From Microbacterium kunmingense (GTDB lineage: Bacteria; Actinomycetota; Actinomycetes; Actinomycetales; Microbacteriaceae), in NCBI RefSeq assembly GCF_023155745.1, contig NZ_JAKNUS010000007.1, positions 1-64,000 of the forward strand: a stretch of 64,000 nt of DNA. The letters run 5' to 3'. The notes beneath the pieces were generated by a model, which was not told the DNA's origin, did not search any database, and saw nothing but the letters and a program-made list of their open reading frames with translations. Both the position numbers and the translations under genes were made by a program. Positions 1 to 8,321 of the stretch are shown here, piece after piece (positions within the stretch are counted from its first letter, which is position 1; each line of letters opens with the position of its first letter).

Positions 1-127
1 CAACCACGTCCGACCACACGAAGCGATCGCTTGGAACCGGCCCGCCGACGTCTACGCCGGCACCGCCGACCCCACCACCCCCAACTTCGAAATCGAAGAA
101 ACCCTGCCAACTACTTGACGCGGGACA
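1..127 (+). mobile_element. Right end of an IS481-type insertion sequence, cut by the window edge
   Basis: Positions 2-118 encode the last 38 residues of a DDE transposase. The segment RPHEAIAWNRPADVY matches the usual C-terminal block of IS481/IS3-type integrase cores. The stop codon lies inside the terminal inverted repeat, which runs to about 127 and ends GACGCGGGACA; a coding end buried in the repeat is typical of IS481 elements. The left part of the element, with the catalytic residues, lies outside the window, so activity cannot be judged. The element ends exactly where the 66-bp repeat at 128 begins. The family call rests on the C-terminal motif and repeat layout only. Confidence 0.7.
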
Positions 128-193
128 TCCTGTCGCGTCACCGTTCAAGACTCACCCACCGAGGAGCGGAACCTCTTGATCAACACGCCCTAG
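128..193 (+). repeat. 66-bp direct repeat, copy 1 (left edge of accessory region)
   Basis: This 66-bp stretch is identical to 26471-26536 in the same orientation; homology stops abruptly on both sides of each copy. Here it directly follows the IS481 right end; the other copy directly follows a truncated ISL3 transposase. In one frame it reads as a coding end (TVQDSPTEERNLLINTP then stop), so it may be the 3' end of an unidentified gene, an attachment-site-like sequence, or the end of another insertion sequence. The two copies bracket about 26.3 kb. Confidence 0.9.
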
Positions 194-363
194 TAAGCCT
201 GATCTGCACCCTCGCCAGCTTCATCCCCGTTGAGAGCTTCCTAGCTCGCTCCATGCTCGTCATCGTGCCCTATCTGCTCGTGCCCGCCGGCCTCGCCGCC
301 ACGGCGTTCGCGGTCGTCGCCGCGGTGCTCACGCACAGGTTCCGCCGGGCGAGCCGAAGCTGA
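194..363 (+). pseudogene. C-terminal fragment of a small membrane protein
   Basis: The open frame here ends at 363 and encodes about 55 residues with one long hydrophobic stretch (LVIVPYLLVPAGLAATAF) and a basic tail (RFRRASRS), as expected of an integral membrane protein. No start codon with a convincing ribosome site is present, and the upstream part is replaced by the 66-bp repeat and the IS481 end. It is best read as a gene truncated by the rearrangement at 193/194. The family is not recognised. Positions 364-553 carry nothing further that can be supported. Confidence 0.4.
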
Positions 364-553
364 CGCTTACAGCTGTAAACCGGGGCCCCGCAGTGGCTCG
401 GCCGAAGAGAACCGGGAAGGGGCTCCGACGCCCGCTCGCCAGCAGGGATGTGTCGGCATCTGAGTGCTCTTTGGTGTGCACTGTAGGCTGTGGGGGATGG
501 TCTCTTCAGCCCGGATTCCGCGTTCCGCGACGCTGAACGAGCAGTGGTTGATA

Positions 554-949
554 ATGAGGCTCATTACTAGCATCGGTCTGGCGTTGCTACTGATGCTCGG
601 TCTGGCAGCAACGGCGCATTCGGAATCGAGTGAGGCGACGTCTATTCCGCTCGTGGTATCCGGGCTGATGGACCCGCACGTGGAACCGGTGGCCGACGCC
701 CCCGCAGAGCACGAGGAAGTCGGCAGCGGCGCATGGTCCGGATCGAACGCGCTGGCCGGTGCGGCGTTGTGTGTCTTCGGTGTTCTGTGTGGCCTCACAT
801 TCATGGTGGCTTTGCGAAGGCTATGGCACCGACGGATGCCGCCCGTTCTCCGTGAGGCACCTCGGGTGCCTTCGCTGTTTCCTGCGCCGGCCCTGAGCGC
901 GCACCCGGTCGTGTTGTCGTTGACTCAGCTGGGTCTTTCTCGAACCTGA
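554..949 (+). CDS. Small secreted or membrane protein, possibly DUF6153-like
   Basis: A protein of 131 residues. Residues 1-23 look like a signal peptide or first membrane segment (MRLITSIGLALLLMLGLAATAHS). A second hydrophobic segment lies near residues 62-84 and is followed by an arginine-rich cytoplasmic stretch, giving a two-pass layout with a short acidic outer loop. It is the first complete gene of the envelope/copper block and lies about 90 bp before the DsbA-like gene. The start at 554 is chosen because the signal-like sequence begins there; in-frame starts at 464 and 497 would add an uncharacteristic leader. Size and layout resemble DUF6153 proteins that travel with copper genes, but this is a resemblance only. 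Function unknown. Confidence 0.5.
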   Translation: MRLITSIGLALLLMLGLAATAHSESSEATSIPLVVSGLMDPHVEPVADAPAEHEEVGSGAWSGSNALAGAALCVFGVLCGLTFMVALRRLWHRRMPPVLREAPRVPSLFPAPALSAHPVVLSLTQLGLSRT

Positions 950-1042
950 CATCTGGCACGCCGCCCCGTGGTGGTGGTGTTTCGTCCCGGGCTGTGTGTG
1001 CTCGGGTGCTGTCCTGTGTTGTGTCTTGGTTTGGAGTACCCG

Positions 1043-1711
1043 ATGAAAACGTCAGTAAAGGCGACGTTGATCAGTATTGCCGTTGTGGTGGTGCTGATTG
1101 GGGCCGCGTTGATCTATGTCCTTATCAATCAGAGCAAAGCCGCTCTGCCCTCATCCGGGAACGGCTCCTCGTCGTCGCAGCTGGTGCGGCAGAACTCGCA
1201 CATTCTCGATGGCGGAGGTGAGGGAGCGGTCACGGTGGTGGAGTTCCTGGATTTCGAATGCGAGGCATGTGGGGCGTTCTACCCGATTGTGGAGGATCTG
1301 CGGGAGCAATTCGACGGGGAGATCACGTATGTGGTCCGCTACTTCCCTCTGCCGGGTCATTTCAACTCAAAGAACGCCGCGGTAGCTGCGGAAGCGGCCG
1401 CGCAGCAGGACCGGTTCGAGGACATGTACCACCGGTTGTTTGAGACTCAGGCGGAGTGGGGCGAGGCGCAGGAGTCGCGTGCCGATTTGTTCCGCGGCTT
1501 CGCGGAAGAGCTCGGCCTGGACATGGCGGCCTATGACGCCGCGGTGGCGGACCCAGCGACGACCGAGCGTGTCGAGTTTGACTTCGAGGAGGGGCGCGCT
1601 CTGGGGGTAAGGAGCACACCTACGTTCTTCATCGACGGGAAACTCGCCGAGCTGCAGGAGTGGGATGACCTGGAGAATGCCGTCCAGGCTGCGGTGAGCG
1701 GTGGGCAGTGA
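1043..1711 (+). CDS. DsbA-like membrane-anchored thiol oxidoreductase
   Basis: A protein of 222 residues. Residues 7-30 form an N-terminal membrane anchor, followed by a Ser/Gly-rich linker and a DsbA-type thioredoxin fold. The redox motif CEAC sits near residue 73 in the context FLDFECEACGAFYP, and the cis-proline loop reads RSTPTFFIDG. The family (DsbA/BdbD-like, thioredoxin_4) forms or isomerises disulfides in exported proteins. The start at 1043 has GGAG 8-10 bases upstream; the open frame extends further but without a ribosome site. The stop overlaps the next gene's ATG (TGATG). Its place beside CcdA and a TlpA-like protein suggests a local extracytoplasmic thiol-redox pathway supporting copper proteins or haem attachment. 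Confidence 0.85.
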   Translation: MKTSVKATLISIAVVVVLIGAALIYVLINQSKAALPSSGNGSSSSQLVRQNSHILDGGGEGAVTVVEFLDFECEACGAFYPIVEDLREQFDGEITYVVRYFPLPGHFNSKNAAVAAEAAAQQDRFEDMYHRLFETQAEWGEAQESRADLFRGFAEELGLDMAAYDAAVADPATTERVEFDFEEGRALGVRSTPTFFIDGKLAELQEWDDLENAVQAAVSGGQ

Positions 1712-2730
1712 TGCGGACGGGGTTGTCGCATCGTCGGGTGATCGTCGTCGGCGCCGGGCAGGCCGGTCTCGCGGTCGCTGTGGCGCTGAGCGCTGTAGGT
1801 CTTCGACCGCAACAGGATTTCGTGGTGATCGACGCGGCCCCGCCTGGGCACCGTTCCTGGGCGTCGCGGTGGCATTCGATGAAGCTGCTCAGCGACGCCC
1901 GCCACAGCGCGCTGCCTTCCCGACGGCTGCTGGGTGATCAACACCGGCATCCGCGCGCGGATGAGATGGCTGACTATCTCACTTTCGTAGAAGCAGGCTT
2001 TGGTGTGGAGACGGTCTGGGGCGTCCGCGCGACCAGGGTGGAGCATCGGGGAGATGGCTCGACATTGTTGTTGTCGACGACAGCGGGTGAGGTGCAGACC
2101 CGCAACGTGGTCTGCGCGACCGGTGCGCACACTCACCCCCGGGTTCCCGATTGGGCGAGCGGGCTGACGGTGCCAGGGGTAGTGATGCACAGCAGCGAGT
2201 ACTTGTACCCAAAAGAGATCCCCGCTGGCGACGTGCTGATCGTCGGCGGCGGAAACAGCGGTGTGCAGCTGGCCCGCGAATTATCTGCCTCGCACACCGT
2301 CACGCTGTCCGTGCGCACTCCGCGGCAGCATCGGCCTGAGAGAAGCTACCCCGCCGCAGCAGGTGAAAGCGTGTCGCTGTTGTCGCGGAAGAGGCGACCC
2401 GAGCCTGTCTTTGGCGACAGCTACGAGCGGCTTCGCCGTGCGGGCGTTACGATCACCCCCGCAGTGGAAGCCGCTAGCGGCGCGGTAGTGACCTTCGCCG
2501 ACAGCACCCACTTCTCCCCCCGATCGGTGATTCTCGCAACCGGCTACGACCCTGGTGATCGTTGGCTGCCGCAACCGCCCAGTTCTCCTCGGCCTCGGCG
2601 CACCATGACCGGTCTTCCCGGGTTGTTCGTGGCGGGGATGCCGCAGTACGGCGGTCGCGGGTCCGACACCGTGGCAGGGGTTCGGAGAGACGCGACGACG
2701 ATCGCCCAGCACATCATCAACCGGCCCTGA
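1711..2730 (+). CDS. Flavin-containing monooxygenase-like NAD(P)/FAD oxidoreductase
   Basis: A protein of 339 residues with an FAD-binding Rossmann motif at the N terminus (VVGAGQAGLAVAVAL), a central NADPH-binding motif (IVGGGNSGVQLA) and a C-terminal ATGY motif, the order found in flavin monooxygenases and thioredoxin-reductase-like enzymes. There is no CxxC redox pair, so it is not a thioredoxin reductase. Class members oxidise soft nucleophiles such as amines and thiols; the substrate here is unknown. It starts at ATG 1711, overlapping the upstream stop by one base; GTG at 1708 is also possible. Its position between a DsbA-like protein and CopC suggests a link with copper or sulfur chemistry, but that is inference. 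Confidence 0.8.
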   Translation: MRTGLSHRRVIVVGAGQAGLAVAVALSAVGLRPQQDFVVIDAAPPGHRSWASRWHSMKLLSDARHSALPSRRLLGDQHRHPRADEMADYLTFVEAGFGVETVWGVRATRVEHRGDGSTLLLSTTAGEVQTRNVVCATGAHTHPRVPDWASGLTVPGVVMHSSEYLYPKEIPAGDVLIVGGGNSGVQLARELSASHTVTLSVRTPRQHRPERSYPAAAGESVSLLSRKRRPEPVFGDSYERLRRAGVTITPAVEAASGAVVTFADSTHFSPRSVILATGYDPGDRWLPQPPSSPRPRRTMTGLPGLFVAGMPQYGGRGSDTVAGVRRDATTIAQHIINRP

Positions 2731-2743
2731 AAGGACCGAGACC

Positions 2744-3472
2744 ATGACCTCTATACCCGTTGCCGTCCGCGCATCCCGGCGCCGATCACCTACCCCCGGG
2801 GTCCGTCGACGCTCCGTTCTGCCCGGGCTGGCGGCGCTGCTGCTGACCGCCGGTCTGCTGTTCGCCGTTGCAGCTCCCGCGGCCGCGCACGATGAGATCG
2901 TCTCGTCCTCCCCGGAACCCGGTTCCACGATCACCGTGGTCCCGGAGGAGATCTCGCTGACCTTCAGCGGGGAGATTCTCACCGATTTCAGCGCGGTGAT
3001 CATCGAGGTCGTCGCGGCAGACGGGCAGAACCTCGCGTCCGGAGACCCCATCATTGACGGGACCACCGTCACCCAGGCTGTGCGGCCGGGTCAGACTGGG
3101 GTCTTCACGGTGCGGTGGCGGGTCGTCTCCAGCGACGGGCACCCGATCAGCAATGAGTACCAGTACACCGTCGAAGCCGTCGCGGTGCCCACCAGTACCC
3201 CCATCTCCGAAGCGACCGAGCAACAGACACCCGAACCGTCTGCGACGACCCCGGCCGCGACCTCCGCAGAGGTTCACAACGGCCCCTCCGGAGGGGGGGA
3301 GCTTCTACCCGTCTTCGCGGTCGTGAGCGGTGTAATCGTTGTCGGCGGCGCTCTGATTGTCGTACTCATGGTGGCTCGAGAGCGCCGCCGTCGCGACAGA
3401 GCAGCCGCAGCTGCTGCGTCCGGTCAGGGCAGCGGAGACACGAGGAAGGACGGTCCCGCTGATGAATCGTGA
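2744..3472 (+). CDS. copC: CopC domain copper-resistance protein, membrane anchored
   Basis: A protein of 242 residues. A long Arg-rich signal sequence ends at AAAAHDEI, so the mature protein would begin at or near a histidine, as in CopC proteins where this residue binds Cu(II). The CopC beta-sandwich spans about residues 47-142 (SSPEPGSTI, LTFSGEI, RWRVVSSDGHPISNEYQY). A Pro/Thr/Ser linker follows, then one C-terminal membrane helix near residues 187-210 and a basic tail. AAAGGA lies just upstream of ATG 2744. The 3' end overlaps lspA by 11 bases. The family carries copper in the extracytoplasmic space and usually partners with CopD, which is present further down this block as a CopD-CtaG fusion. 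Confidence 0.88.
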   Translation: MTSIPVAVRASRRRSPTPGVRRRSVLPGLAALLLTAGLLFAVAAPAAAHDEIVSSSPEPGSTITVVPEEISLTFSGEILTDFSAVIIEVVAADGQNLASGDPIIDGTTVTQAVRPGQTGVFTVRWRVVSSDGHPISNEYQYTVEAVAVPTSTPISEATEQQTPEPSATTPAATSAEVHNGPSGGGELLPVFAVVSGVIVVGGALIVVLMVARERRRRDRAAAAAASGQGSGDTRKDGPADES

Positions 3473-4010
3473 GCAGTCCCGACGATTCGCGATCGCCTGT
3501 CTGGCCGCCGGCGTGGTGGTCCTGATCGACCAGGCGACGAAAGCGGCCGCACTCAGCGGGTTGAGCCAGGACGAGCGCCTCCCGCTGCTGGGAGATCTGC
3601 TCGGGCTGCAGCTCGCATTCAATCCGGGCGCGATCCTCTCTCTCGGCGCCGGGTTCACGGGGCTACTCACTCTCCTCGGCGTCGGCGCGGTGGTGGTGTT
3701 GATCGTCGCCGCGGCGCGGGCACGGACGGGATGGTGGGCGGTGGGGATCGGGCTGATCCTGGGCGGCGCGATCGGCAACGTGATCGACCGGCTGTTCTCC
3801 CCGCCTGGCTTCGGGGTCGGGCACGTCACCGACTTCCTCGCCTACGGAACCCTCTTCATCGGAAACCTCGCCGATGTCGCCCTCGGCGCGGGCGTGATCG
3901 TGCTCGGCCTGAACATCTGGGTCCGAGACCGGCGCGCCCGCACGGACACAACGAATGACGGGGTGACCGGCGGGGCAGCGCCGGCGGGATCGGCGGTGAG
4001 CGGGTCATGA
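3462..4010 (+). CDS. lspA: Lipoprotein signal peptidase (signal peptidase II), copy 1
   Basis: A 182-residue, four-helix membrane protease of the LspA family that removes the signal peptide from diacylglyceryl-modified prolipoproteins. The family's conserved blocks are present: LIDQATK in helix 1, FNPGA, GGAIGNVIDRL with the first catalytic Asp, and VGHVTDFLAYG with the second. The start at 3462 lies inside the copC 3' end and gives the standard LspA length. The stop overlaps the next start (ATGA). A second, similar lspA lies at 23857 in the cadmium block. The likely local client is the lipoprotein encoded at 4339, whose signal ends in LLAGC. Confidence 0.93.
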   Translation: MNREQSRRFAIACLAAGVVVLIDQATKAAALSGLSQDERLPLLGDLLGLQLAFNPGAILSLGAGFTGLLTLLGVGAVVVLIVAAARARTGWWAVGIGLILGGAIGNVIDRLFSPPGFGVGHVTDFLAYGTLFIGNLADVALGAGVIVLGLNIWVRDRRARTDTTNDGVTGGAAPAGSAVSGS

Positions 4011-4342
4011 TGGCTAAGCAGCGCACCCCGTCTGTGTATCAGCGCAACGCGTTCGCCCCGGGGCTGCTTGCGGCCGCGGTGTTGTTCCTCGCGCCGGTTC
4101 TGATGGGCGGGGACTGGTTCACGCTGGTGCTGTTCGTCACCGCGATCTTCGCGGTCATCGTCGGCTGGTTCGCGATTCAGGCGCGGCAGTGGTGGTGGGT
4201 GCCGGTGTTCGCAGCGATCGTGGTGATCTGGAACCCGGTGTTCCCGTTTCCGTTCACTGGCCCGGTGTGGACGGCCGCGCAACCGGTCGCCGCGGTCGTG
4301 TTCCTGGTGGCCGGCGCACTGATCAAGGTCAAGCGACCATGA
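4007..4342 (+). CDS. Small multi-pass membrane protein (DUF6804-like)
   Basis: A 111-residue protein with about four hydrophobic helices (around residues 17-34, 36-52, 59-74 and 86-104) separated by short loops; an aromatic-rich turn (RQWWWVPVF) sits in the middle. Both ends are translationally coupled: ATGA with lspA upstream and ATGA with the TlpA-like lipoprotein downstream. The layout resembles small actinobacterial membrane proteins grouped as DUF6804. No catalytic or metal-binding motif is visible and the function is unknown; its place between lspA and a thioredoxin-like lipoprotein suggests a role in the membrane part of the same envelope pathway. Confidence 0.6.
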   Translation: MMAKQRTPSVYQRNAFAPGLLAAAVLFLAPVLMGGDWFTLVLFVTAIFAVIVGWFAIQARQWWWVPVFAAIVVIWNPVFPFPFTGPVWTAAQPVAAVVFLVAGALIKVKRP

Positions 4343-4941
4343 ACCACCGCCCTCTGATCGCCACCGCCTCGGTTCTGCTTGTGGTTGGGCTGCTCGCCGG
4401 GTGCGGATCCAGCGACTCGCTCGCGCAGCAGTACCGGGACGGGAACGAGAAAGGCTACATCTCCGGCGACTTCCAGATCGTCGAGATCCCCGACGCCGAT
4501 CGTGGAGAGCCGGTGGTGTTCGAAGGCGTCACCGAGACCGGCGAGACGGTGTCCAGCGACGACTACCGCGGCGGGGTGCTGGTGGTGAACTTCTGGTACG
4601 CCGCCTGCGGGCCATGCATCGTCGAGGCGCCGCTGCTCGAGGAGGTCTGGCAGGAGTACCAGGAGCAGGGTGTCGCGTTCCTCGGGGTCAACACCTACGA
4701 CCAGCCCGCGACCGCACTGTCTTTCGCCCGCGACAACAACGTCACCTACCCGAGCGTGATCGACGTGAACGACGGCAAAGTGAAACTCGCATTCGCGCAG
4801 GTCACCCCAATCCAGGCCACCCCCACCACCCTGGTTATCGACCAGGAAGGGCGGGTCGCCGCGCGGATCATCGGGCAATTGGCCAGCGCATCGATCCTGT
4901 CCACCCTGGTCGCCGACACCCTCGCAGAGGACAGCTCGTGA
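4339..4941 (+). CDS. TlpA/ResA-like thioredoxin-fold lipoprotein
   Basis: A 200-residue lipoprotein. The signal peptide ends in LLAGC, so Cys 22 should be lipidated and cleaved by LspA. The thioredoxin-fold domain (about residues 50-190) has the active site YAACGPC (WxxxCGPC type) and a cis-proline loop QATPTTLVID. ResA/TlpA/CcmG-like proteins reduce apocytochrome cysteines or thiols of copper-site proteins, taking electrons from CcdA, which is encoded by the next overlapping gene. It starts at ATG 4339 (ATGA overlap) and stops inside the GTGA start of ccdA. Function as the thiol-reducing arm of a System II cytochrome c or copper-centre assembly path is strongly suggested by context. Confidence 0.9.
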   Translation: MNHRPLIATASVLLVVGLLAGCGSSDSLAQQYRDGNEKGYISGDFQIVEIPDADRGEPVVFEGVTETGETVSSDDYRGGVLVVNFWYAACGPCIVEAPLLEEVWQEYQEQGVAFLGVNTYDQPATALSFARDNNVTYPSVIDVNDGKVKLAFAQVTPIQATPTTLVIDQEGRVAARIIGQLASASILSTLVADTLAEDSS

Positions 4942-5705
4942 ACCCGGGAGCGGTCATCGTCGACGGTGCCCTGTGGGTCGCGATCCCGGTCGCGATCCTC
5001 GCCGGGCTGGTCTCCTTCGTGTCCCCGTGCGTTCTCCCACTGGTGCCCGGTTACCTCGGCTACCTCGGCAGCACCACCACCACCACAACATCTCCCACCG
5101 TGAACGGCGGGCGCACCGCCACTGCGGAGCGCGCCCGGCTGCTGCTTGGCGTAACACTATTCATCGCCGGGTTCACGATCGTCTTCGTCGCCGTAACGAT
5201 CCTCGGGGGCACCTTCGGATACCTGCTGCTGCAATACGCGGGCATCCTCACCCGTGTGTTCGGGATCATCATCATCGCCCTCGGGCTGGTGTTCCTCGGC
5301 TTCTTCGGCATCGCGCAGCGCACCCTCCGCCCCCGCACCCAGGGCAGGGCCGGGCTGATCGGCGCGCCGCTCTTGGGGTTCGCGCTCGGCGTCGGCTGGA
5401 CCCCCTGCATCGGCCCGACACTCGCGGCGATCATCTCGATGTCGTGGAACCTCGGCGACCCCGCCCGCGCCGGCCTGCTCGGGCTGGCGTACTCGCTGGG
5501 CCTAGGCATCCCGTTCCTGATCCTCGCGGCCGGGTGGGGCTGGGCGTCCCGATCGGTCACGTTCCTGCGCCGCCACATCCGGGCGCTGAACATCATCGGC
5601 GGGGCCATGCTCATCGCCCTCGGCCTGCTGATGGTCACGGGACTGTGGACGGCGCTGATGTCGCAGCTGCAACAGGTGGTGATCAATGTCCCCCTCCCGC
5701 TCTGA
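4938..5705 (+). CDS. ccdA: CcdA/DsbD-family transmembrane thiol-disulfide transporter
   Basis: A 255-residue, roughly six-helix membrane protein of the CcdA family, which passes reducing equivalents from cytoplasmic thioredoxin across the membrane. The redox cysteines are in the conserved contexts FVSPCVLPLVPGYLGYLG in helix 1 and GVGWTPCIGPTLAAI in helix 4. A threonine-rich loop (a run of Thr near residue 47) follows helix 1. It starts at GTG 4938 in a GTGA overlap with the TlpA-like lipoprotein, its likely electron acceptor. It overlaps resB by 20 bases, which implies co-translation. This is the complete ResA-like/CcdA/ResB order of a System II cytochrome c maturation operon. Confidence 0.93.
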   Translation: MNPGAVIVDGALWVAIPVAILAGLVSFVSPCVLPLVPGYLGYLGSTTTTTTSPTVNGGRTATAERARLLLGVTLFIAGFTIVFVAVTILGGTFGYLLLQYAGILTRVFGIIIIALGLVFLGFFGIAQRTLRPRTQGRAGLIGAPLLGFALGVGWTPCIGPTLAAIISMSWNLGDPARAGLLGLAYSLGLGIPFLILAAGWGWASRSVTFLRRHIRALNIIGGAMLIALGLLMVTGLWTALMSQLQQVVINVPLPL

Positions 5706-7380
5706 CACCGGCACCGACGTCACAGCCGACCCGCTGCGGCCCCGTGACCACGCCGACACCGACGTCGATACCGCAACCGAGATCACCCAGCCGGCACTCG
5801 GCATCACGGGCTGGCTGCGGTGGGCGTGGCGGCAACTGACCAGCATGCGCACCGCGCTGGTGCTGCTGCTGTTCCTCGCCATCGCCGCCGTGCCCGGGTC
5901 GCTGTTCCCGCAACGCAGCGCCGACCCCAACGGGGTCATCCAGTGGGAGCGAAACAACCCCGACGTGTTCCCGCTAGCGGACGCGGTTGGGCTGTTCGAC
6001 GTGTACCTGTCGCCGTGGTTCTCCGCGATTTACCTGCTGCTGTTCACTTCCCTGATCGGTTGCGTGATTCCACGCGCCAAGCATCATTACAAGGCGCTGC
6101 GCACTCGCCCGCCGCGCACCCCGGCGCGGCTATCACGCCTGTCCGAGTACCGAGAGGCCACCATCCCGGTAGGGGACGCGCAGCCCGACGTCGCCGCGCA
6201 CGCGGTTGACGTCGCGGCAGAGCAGCTGCGTAAGTCCGGGTACCGGGTGGAACGCTACGACGCCCGCGGCGCCGCGTCGGTGTCTGCCGAGCGCGGATAC
6301 CTGCGGGAAACCGGCAACCTCATCTTCCACGTCGCCCTCGTCGGGGTGCTGGTCTCGGTGGGAATCGGCGGGTCGTTCGCGTACACGGGGCAACGAGTGG
6401 TGGTGGAAGGCACCACGTTCGTGAACGCGCTCAGCGACTACTCCTCGTTCAACCCCGGCCGGTTCGTCGACGGCACAGGTCTTGCCCCCTACTCGCTCAC
6501 CCTCGATGACTTCCAGGTCTCCTACCGGCTCCCTGGCACCCCGGGCGCAGGCCAGGCCGGCGACTTTTCCGCGGACGTCACCATCCGCCAGCCTGGGCAG
6601 GATGACCGGCCGCAGAACGTGATCGTGAATTACCCGATCACCGTCGAGGGTGACCGGATCTACCTGCTCGGCAACGGCTACGCCCCCACCCTCACGATCC
6701 GCGACGCCGCCGGCGAGGTGGTGTACAGCGAGTCGCAGCCGTTCCTGCCGCAGGACGGCAACATGACCTCGCTAGGGATCATCAAGATCCCGGATGGGCT
6801 ACCCGAACAGGTCGGGTTGGTCGGGTTCTTCTACCCCACCCAGGGCGTCTTGCCCTCCGGCGCGTTTACCTCGATCTACCCCGACGTCATCAATCCCGTG
6901 ATGACGCTCAATGTGTTCAGTGGTGATCTGGGCATCGACGACGGCACTCCGAGATCGGTGTACACGCTCGAAGTGGACGGGCTGACCCAGCACACCGGCG
7001 GCGACACCGCGGTCGATTCGCTCGAGCTCACTCCCGGCGCCACAGTGGACCTGCCGAACGGGTGGGGCACTATTACGTGGGAGGAGGTCACGGCGGAGGA
7101 GCCGGTGAAGCGGTTCGCGTCGTTGCAGATCCAACGGGACCCCAGCAGCGGCTGGGTGCTCGCGTTCTCGGTCCTTGCCACCCTGGGCCTGTTCGCCGGC
7201 CTGTTCGTGCCCCGCCGGCGGCTCTGGGTGAAAGCGCACACCACCCCGGGTGGCGTGCACGTCGAATACGCGGGGCTGGCCCGCGGCGAAGACCCTGCGT
7301 TGGCACGCGCCGTCGACGAGTTCGCGGCCCGCCACGCGCAGATCCTCGGCGTAGACCAGCCGGCGAAGGGTACGCTGTGA
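5686..7380 (+). CDS. resB: Cytochrome c biogenesis protein ResB (Ccs1)
   Basis: A 564-residue ResB-family protein: N-terminal helices (SMRTALVLLLFLAIAAVPGSLFPQR and a second near residues 110-128), a third helix near residue 215 (LIFHVALVGVLVSVGIG), a large extracytoplasmic beta-rich domain (about residues 235-480) and a last helix near 490-508. The PGSLFPQR block is characteristic. With CcsB (12325-13341) it forms the System II haem-export and cytochrome c synthetase complex. It overlaps ccdA by 20 bases and the next gene through GTGA. The CcsB partner is separated by four genes, unlike usual resB-ccsB pairs, so other functions have been inserted into this operon. Confidence 0.92.
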   Translation: MSPSRSDTGTDVTADPLRPRDHADTDVDTATEITQPALGITGWLRWAWRQLTSMRTALVLLLFLAIAAVPGSLFPQRSADPNGVIQWERNNPDVFPLADAVGLFDVYLSPWFSAIYLLLFTSLIGCVIPRAKHHYKALRTRPPRTPARLSRLSEYREATIPVGDAQPDVAAHAVDVAAEQLRKSGYRVERYDARGAASVSAERGYLRETGNLIFHVALVGVLVSVGIGGSFAYTGQRVVVEGTTFVNALSDYSSFNPGRFVDGTGLAPYSLTLDDFQVSYRLPGTPGAGQAGDFSADVTIRQPGQDDRPQNVIVNYPITVEGDRIYLLGNGYAPTLTIRDAAGEVVYSESQPFLPQDGNMTSLGIIKIPDGLPEQVGLVGFFYPTQGVLPSGAFTSIYPDVINPVMTLNVFSGDLGIDDGTPRSVYTLEVDGLTQHTGGDTAVDSLELTPGATVDLPNGWGTITWEEVTAEEPVKRFASLQIQRDPSSGWVLAFSVLATLGLFAGLFVPRRRLWVKAHTTPGGVHVEYAGLARGEDPALARAVDEFAARHAQILGVDQPAKGTL

Positions 7381-8318
7381 CGACCGTGTGGATTCCGGAC
7401 GCCCCGCCGACCCTGGGCGGGTTCCTCACCCCGGCCCCGCTTCCGGCCCCGGTGTTGCCGATCCTCGCGGGACTCCTCGCGGTCGTCTATCTTGCTGGCG
7501 CGATCCGCATGTGGGCGCGCGGCCGGGGCTGGCCGGTGTGGCGGACGATCAGCTTCCTGCTCGGCTGCGTCGCCCTTGCCGCCGTGACTGGGCTGGCGGT
7601 GGAGAACTATGGGTATGCCCTGTTCTCGGTGTTCATGTTCCAGCAGCTCACCTTGATGATGGCGATCCCGCCGCTGCTGGTTCTCGGCTCTCCCGGCACC
7701 CTGCTGTTGCGCGCTACTCCGCACCACGGCCCGGGTCTCCTGGTGCTGCGTGCCGCGCATGCTGGGCTGCGCAGTCGCACCGCGCGGTGGTTGCTCAGCC
7801 CGTGGCTGGCGGTGCCGCTGTACCTGGCCGCGTTCTATGGTCTGTACCTGGCGAACTTCGCCGACCCGATCCTGTCCACTATCACCGGGCACACCCTCCT
7901 CGAGGTCGGGTTCCTGGTCGCGGGGATGCTGTTCACCATCCCGATCCTGTCGTCTGACCCGCTGCCGGTGCGGATGAGTCACGGCGGCCGCGCCCTGGAC
8001 GTGTTCGCCGAAGCCGCCCTGCACGCGTTCTTCGGCGTCTTCCTGATGATGGCCACCACCACCCTCATCGATGGGTTCGCCGGCCCGACGAGCGCGCTGG
8101 GCATCGACCCAATCGAAGACCAGGGCCTCGCCGGTGGGCTGGCCTGGTCCTACGGCGAGGCCCCCACCTTGCTGATGCTCATCTACGTCATGCACCGCTG
8201 GTTCCGCGACGACACCGCCCAGGCGGTCGCCGCCGACCGTCGCGCCGACGTCCACGGAGATCCCGAGCTCGACGCCTACAACGACTACCTCGCCCGCCTC
8301 CACCAGAAAGACACCTGA
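7377..8318 (+). CDS. CtaG-like (caa3-type oxidase assembly) membrane protein
   Basis: A 313-residue multi-pass membrane protein of the CtaG/caa3_CtaG family, associated with copper delivery to the CuB centre of haem-copper oxidases. Typical blocks are FMFQQLTLMMAIPPLLVLGSP, HTLLEVGFLVAGMLF, HAFFGVFLMMAT and EDQGLAGGLAWSYGEAPTLL, with a charged C-terminal tail (DPELDAYNDYLARLHQKD). The tail pattern is shared with the CopD-CtaG fusion at 14905-16905, so the block carries two paralogues. It starts at GTG 7377 (GTGA overlap with resB); the open frame upstream belongs to the shadow of resB. lnt begins 4 bases after its stop. Confidence 0.85.
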   Translation: MTTVWIPDAPPTLGGFLTPAPLPAPVLPILAGLLAVVYLAGAIRMWARGRGWPVWRTISFLLGCVALAAVTGLAVENYGYALFSVFMFQQLTLMMAIPPLLVLGSPGTLLLRATPHHGPGLLVLRAAHAGLRSRTARWLLSPWLAVPLYLAAFYGLYLANFADPILSTITGHTLLEVGFLVAGMLFTIPILSSDPLPVRMSHGGRALDVFAEAALHAFFGVFLMMATTTLIDGFAGPTSALGIDPIEDQGLAGGLAWSYGEAPTLLMLIYVMHRWFRDDTAQAVAADRRADVHGDPELDAYNDYLARLHQKDT

Positions 8319-8321
8319 ACC

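Noticed and set aside
6876-8303. A 475-codon minus-strand open frame
   Set aside because: Antisense to resB and the CtaG-like gene; its product is a charged low-complexity sequence without domains.
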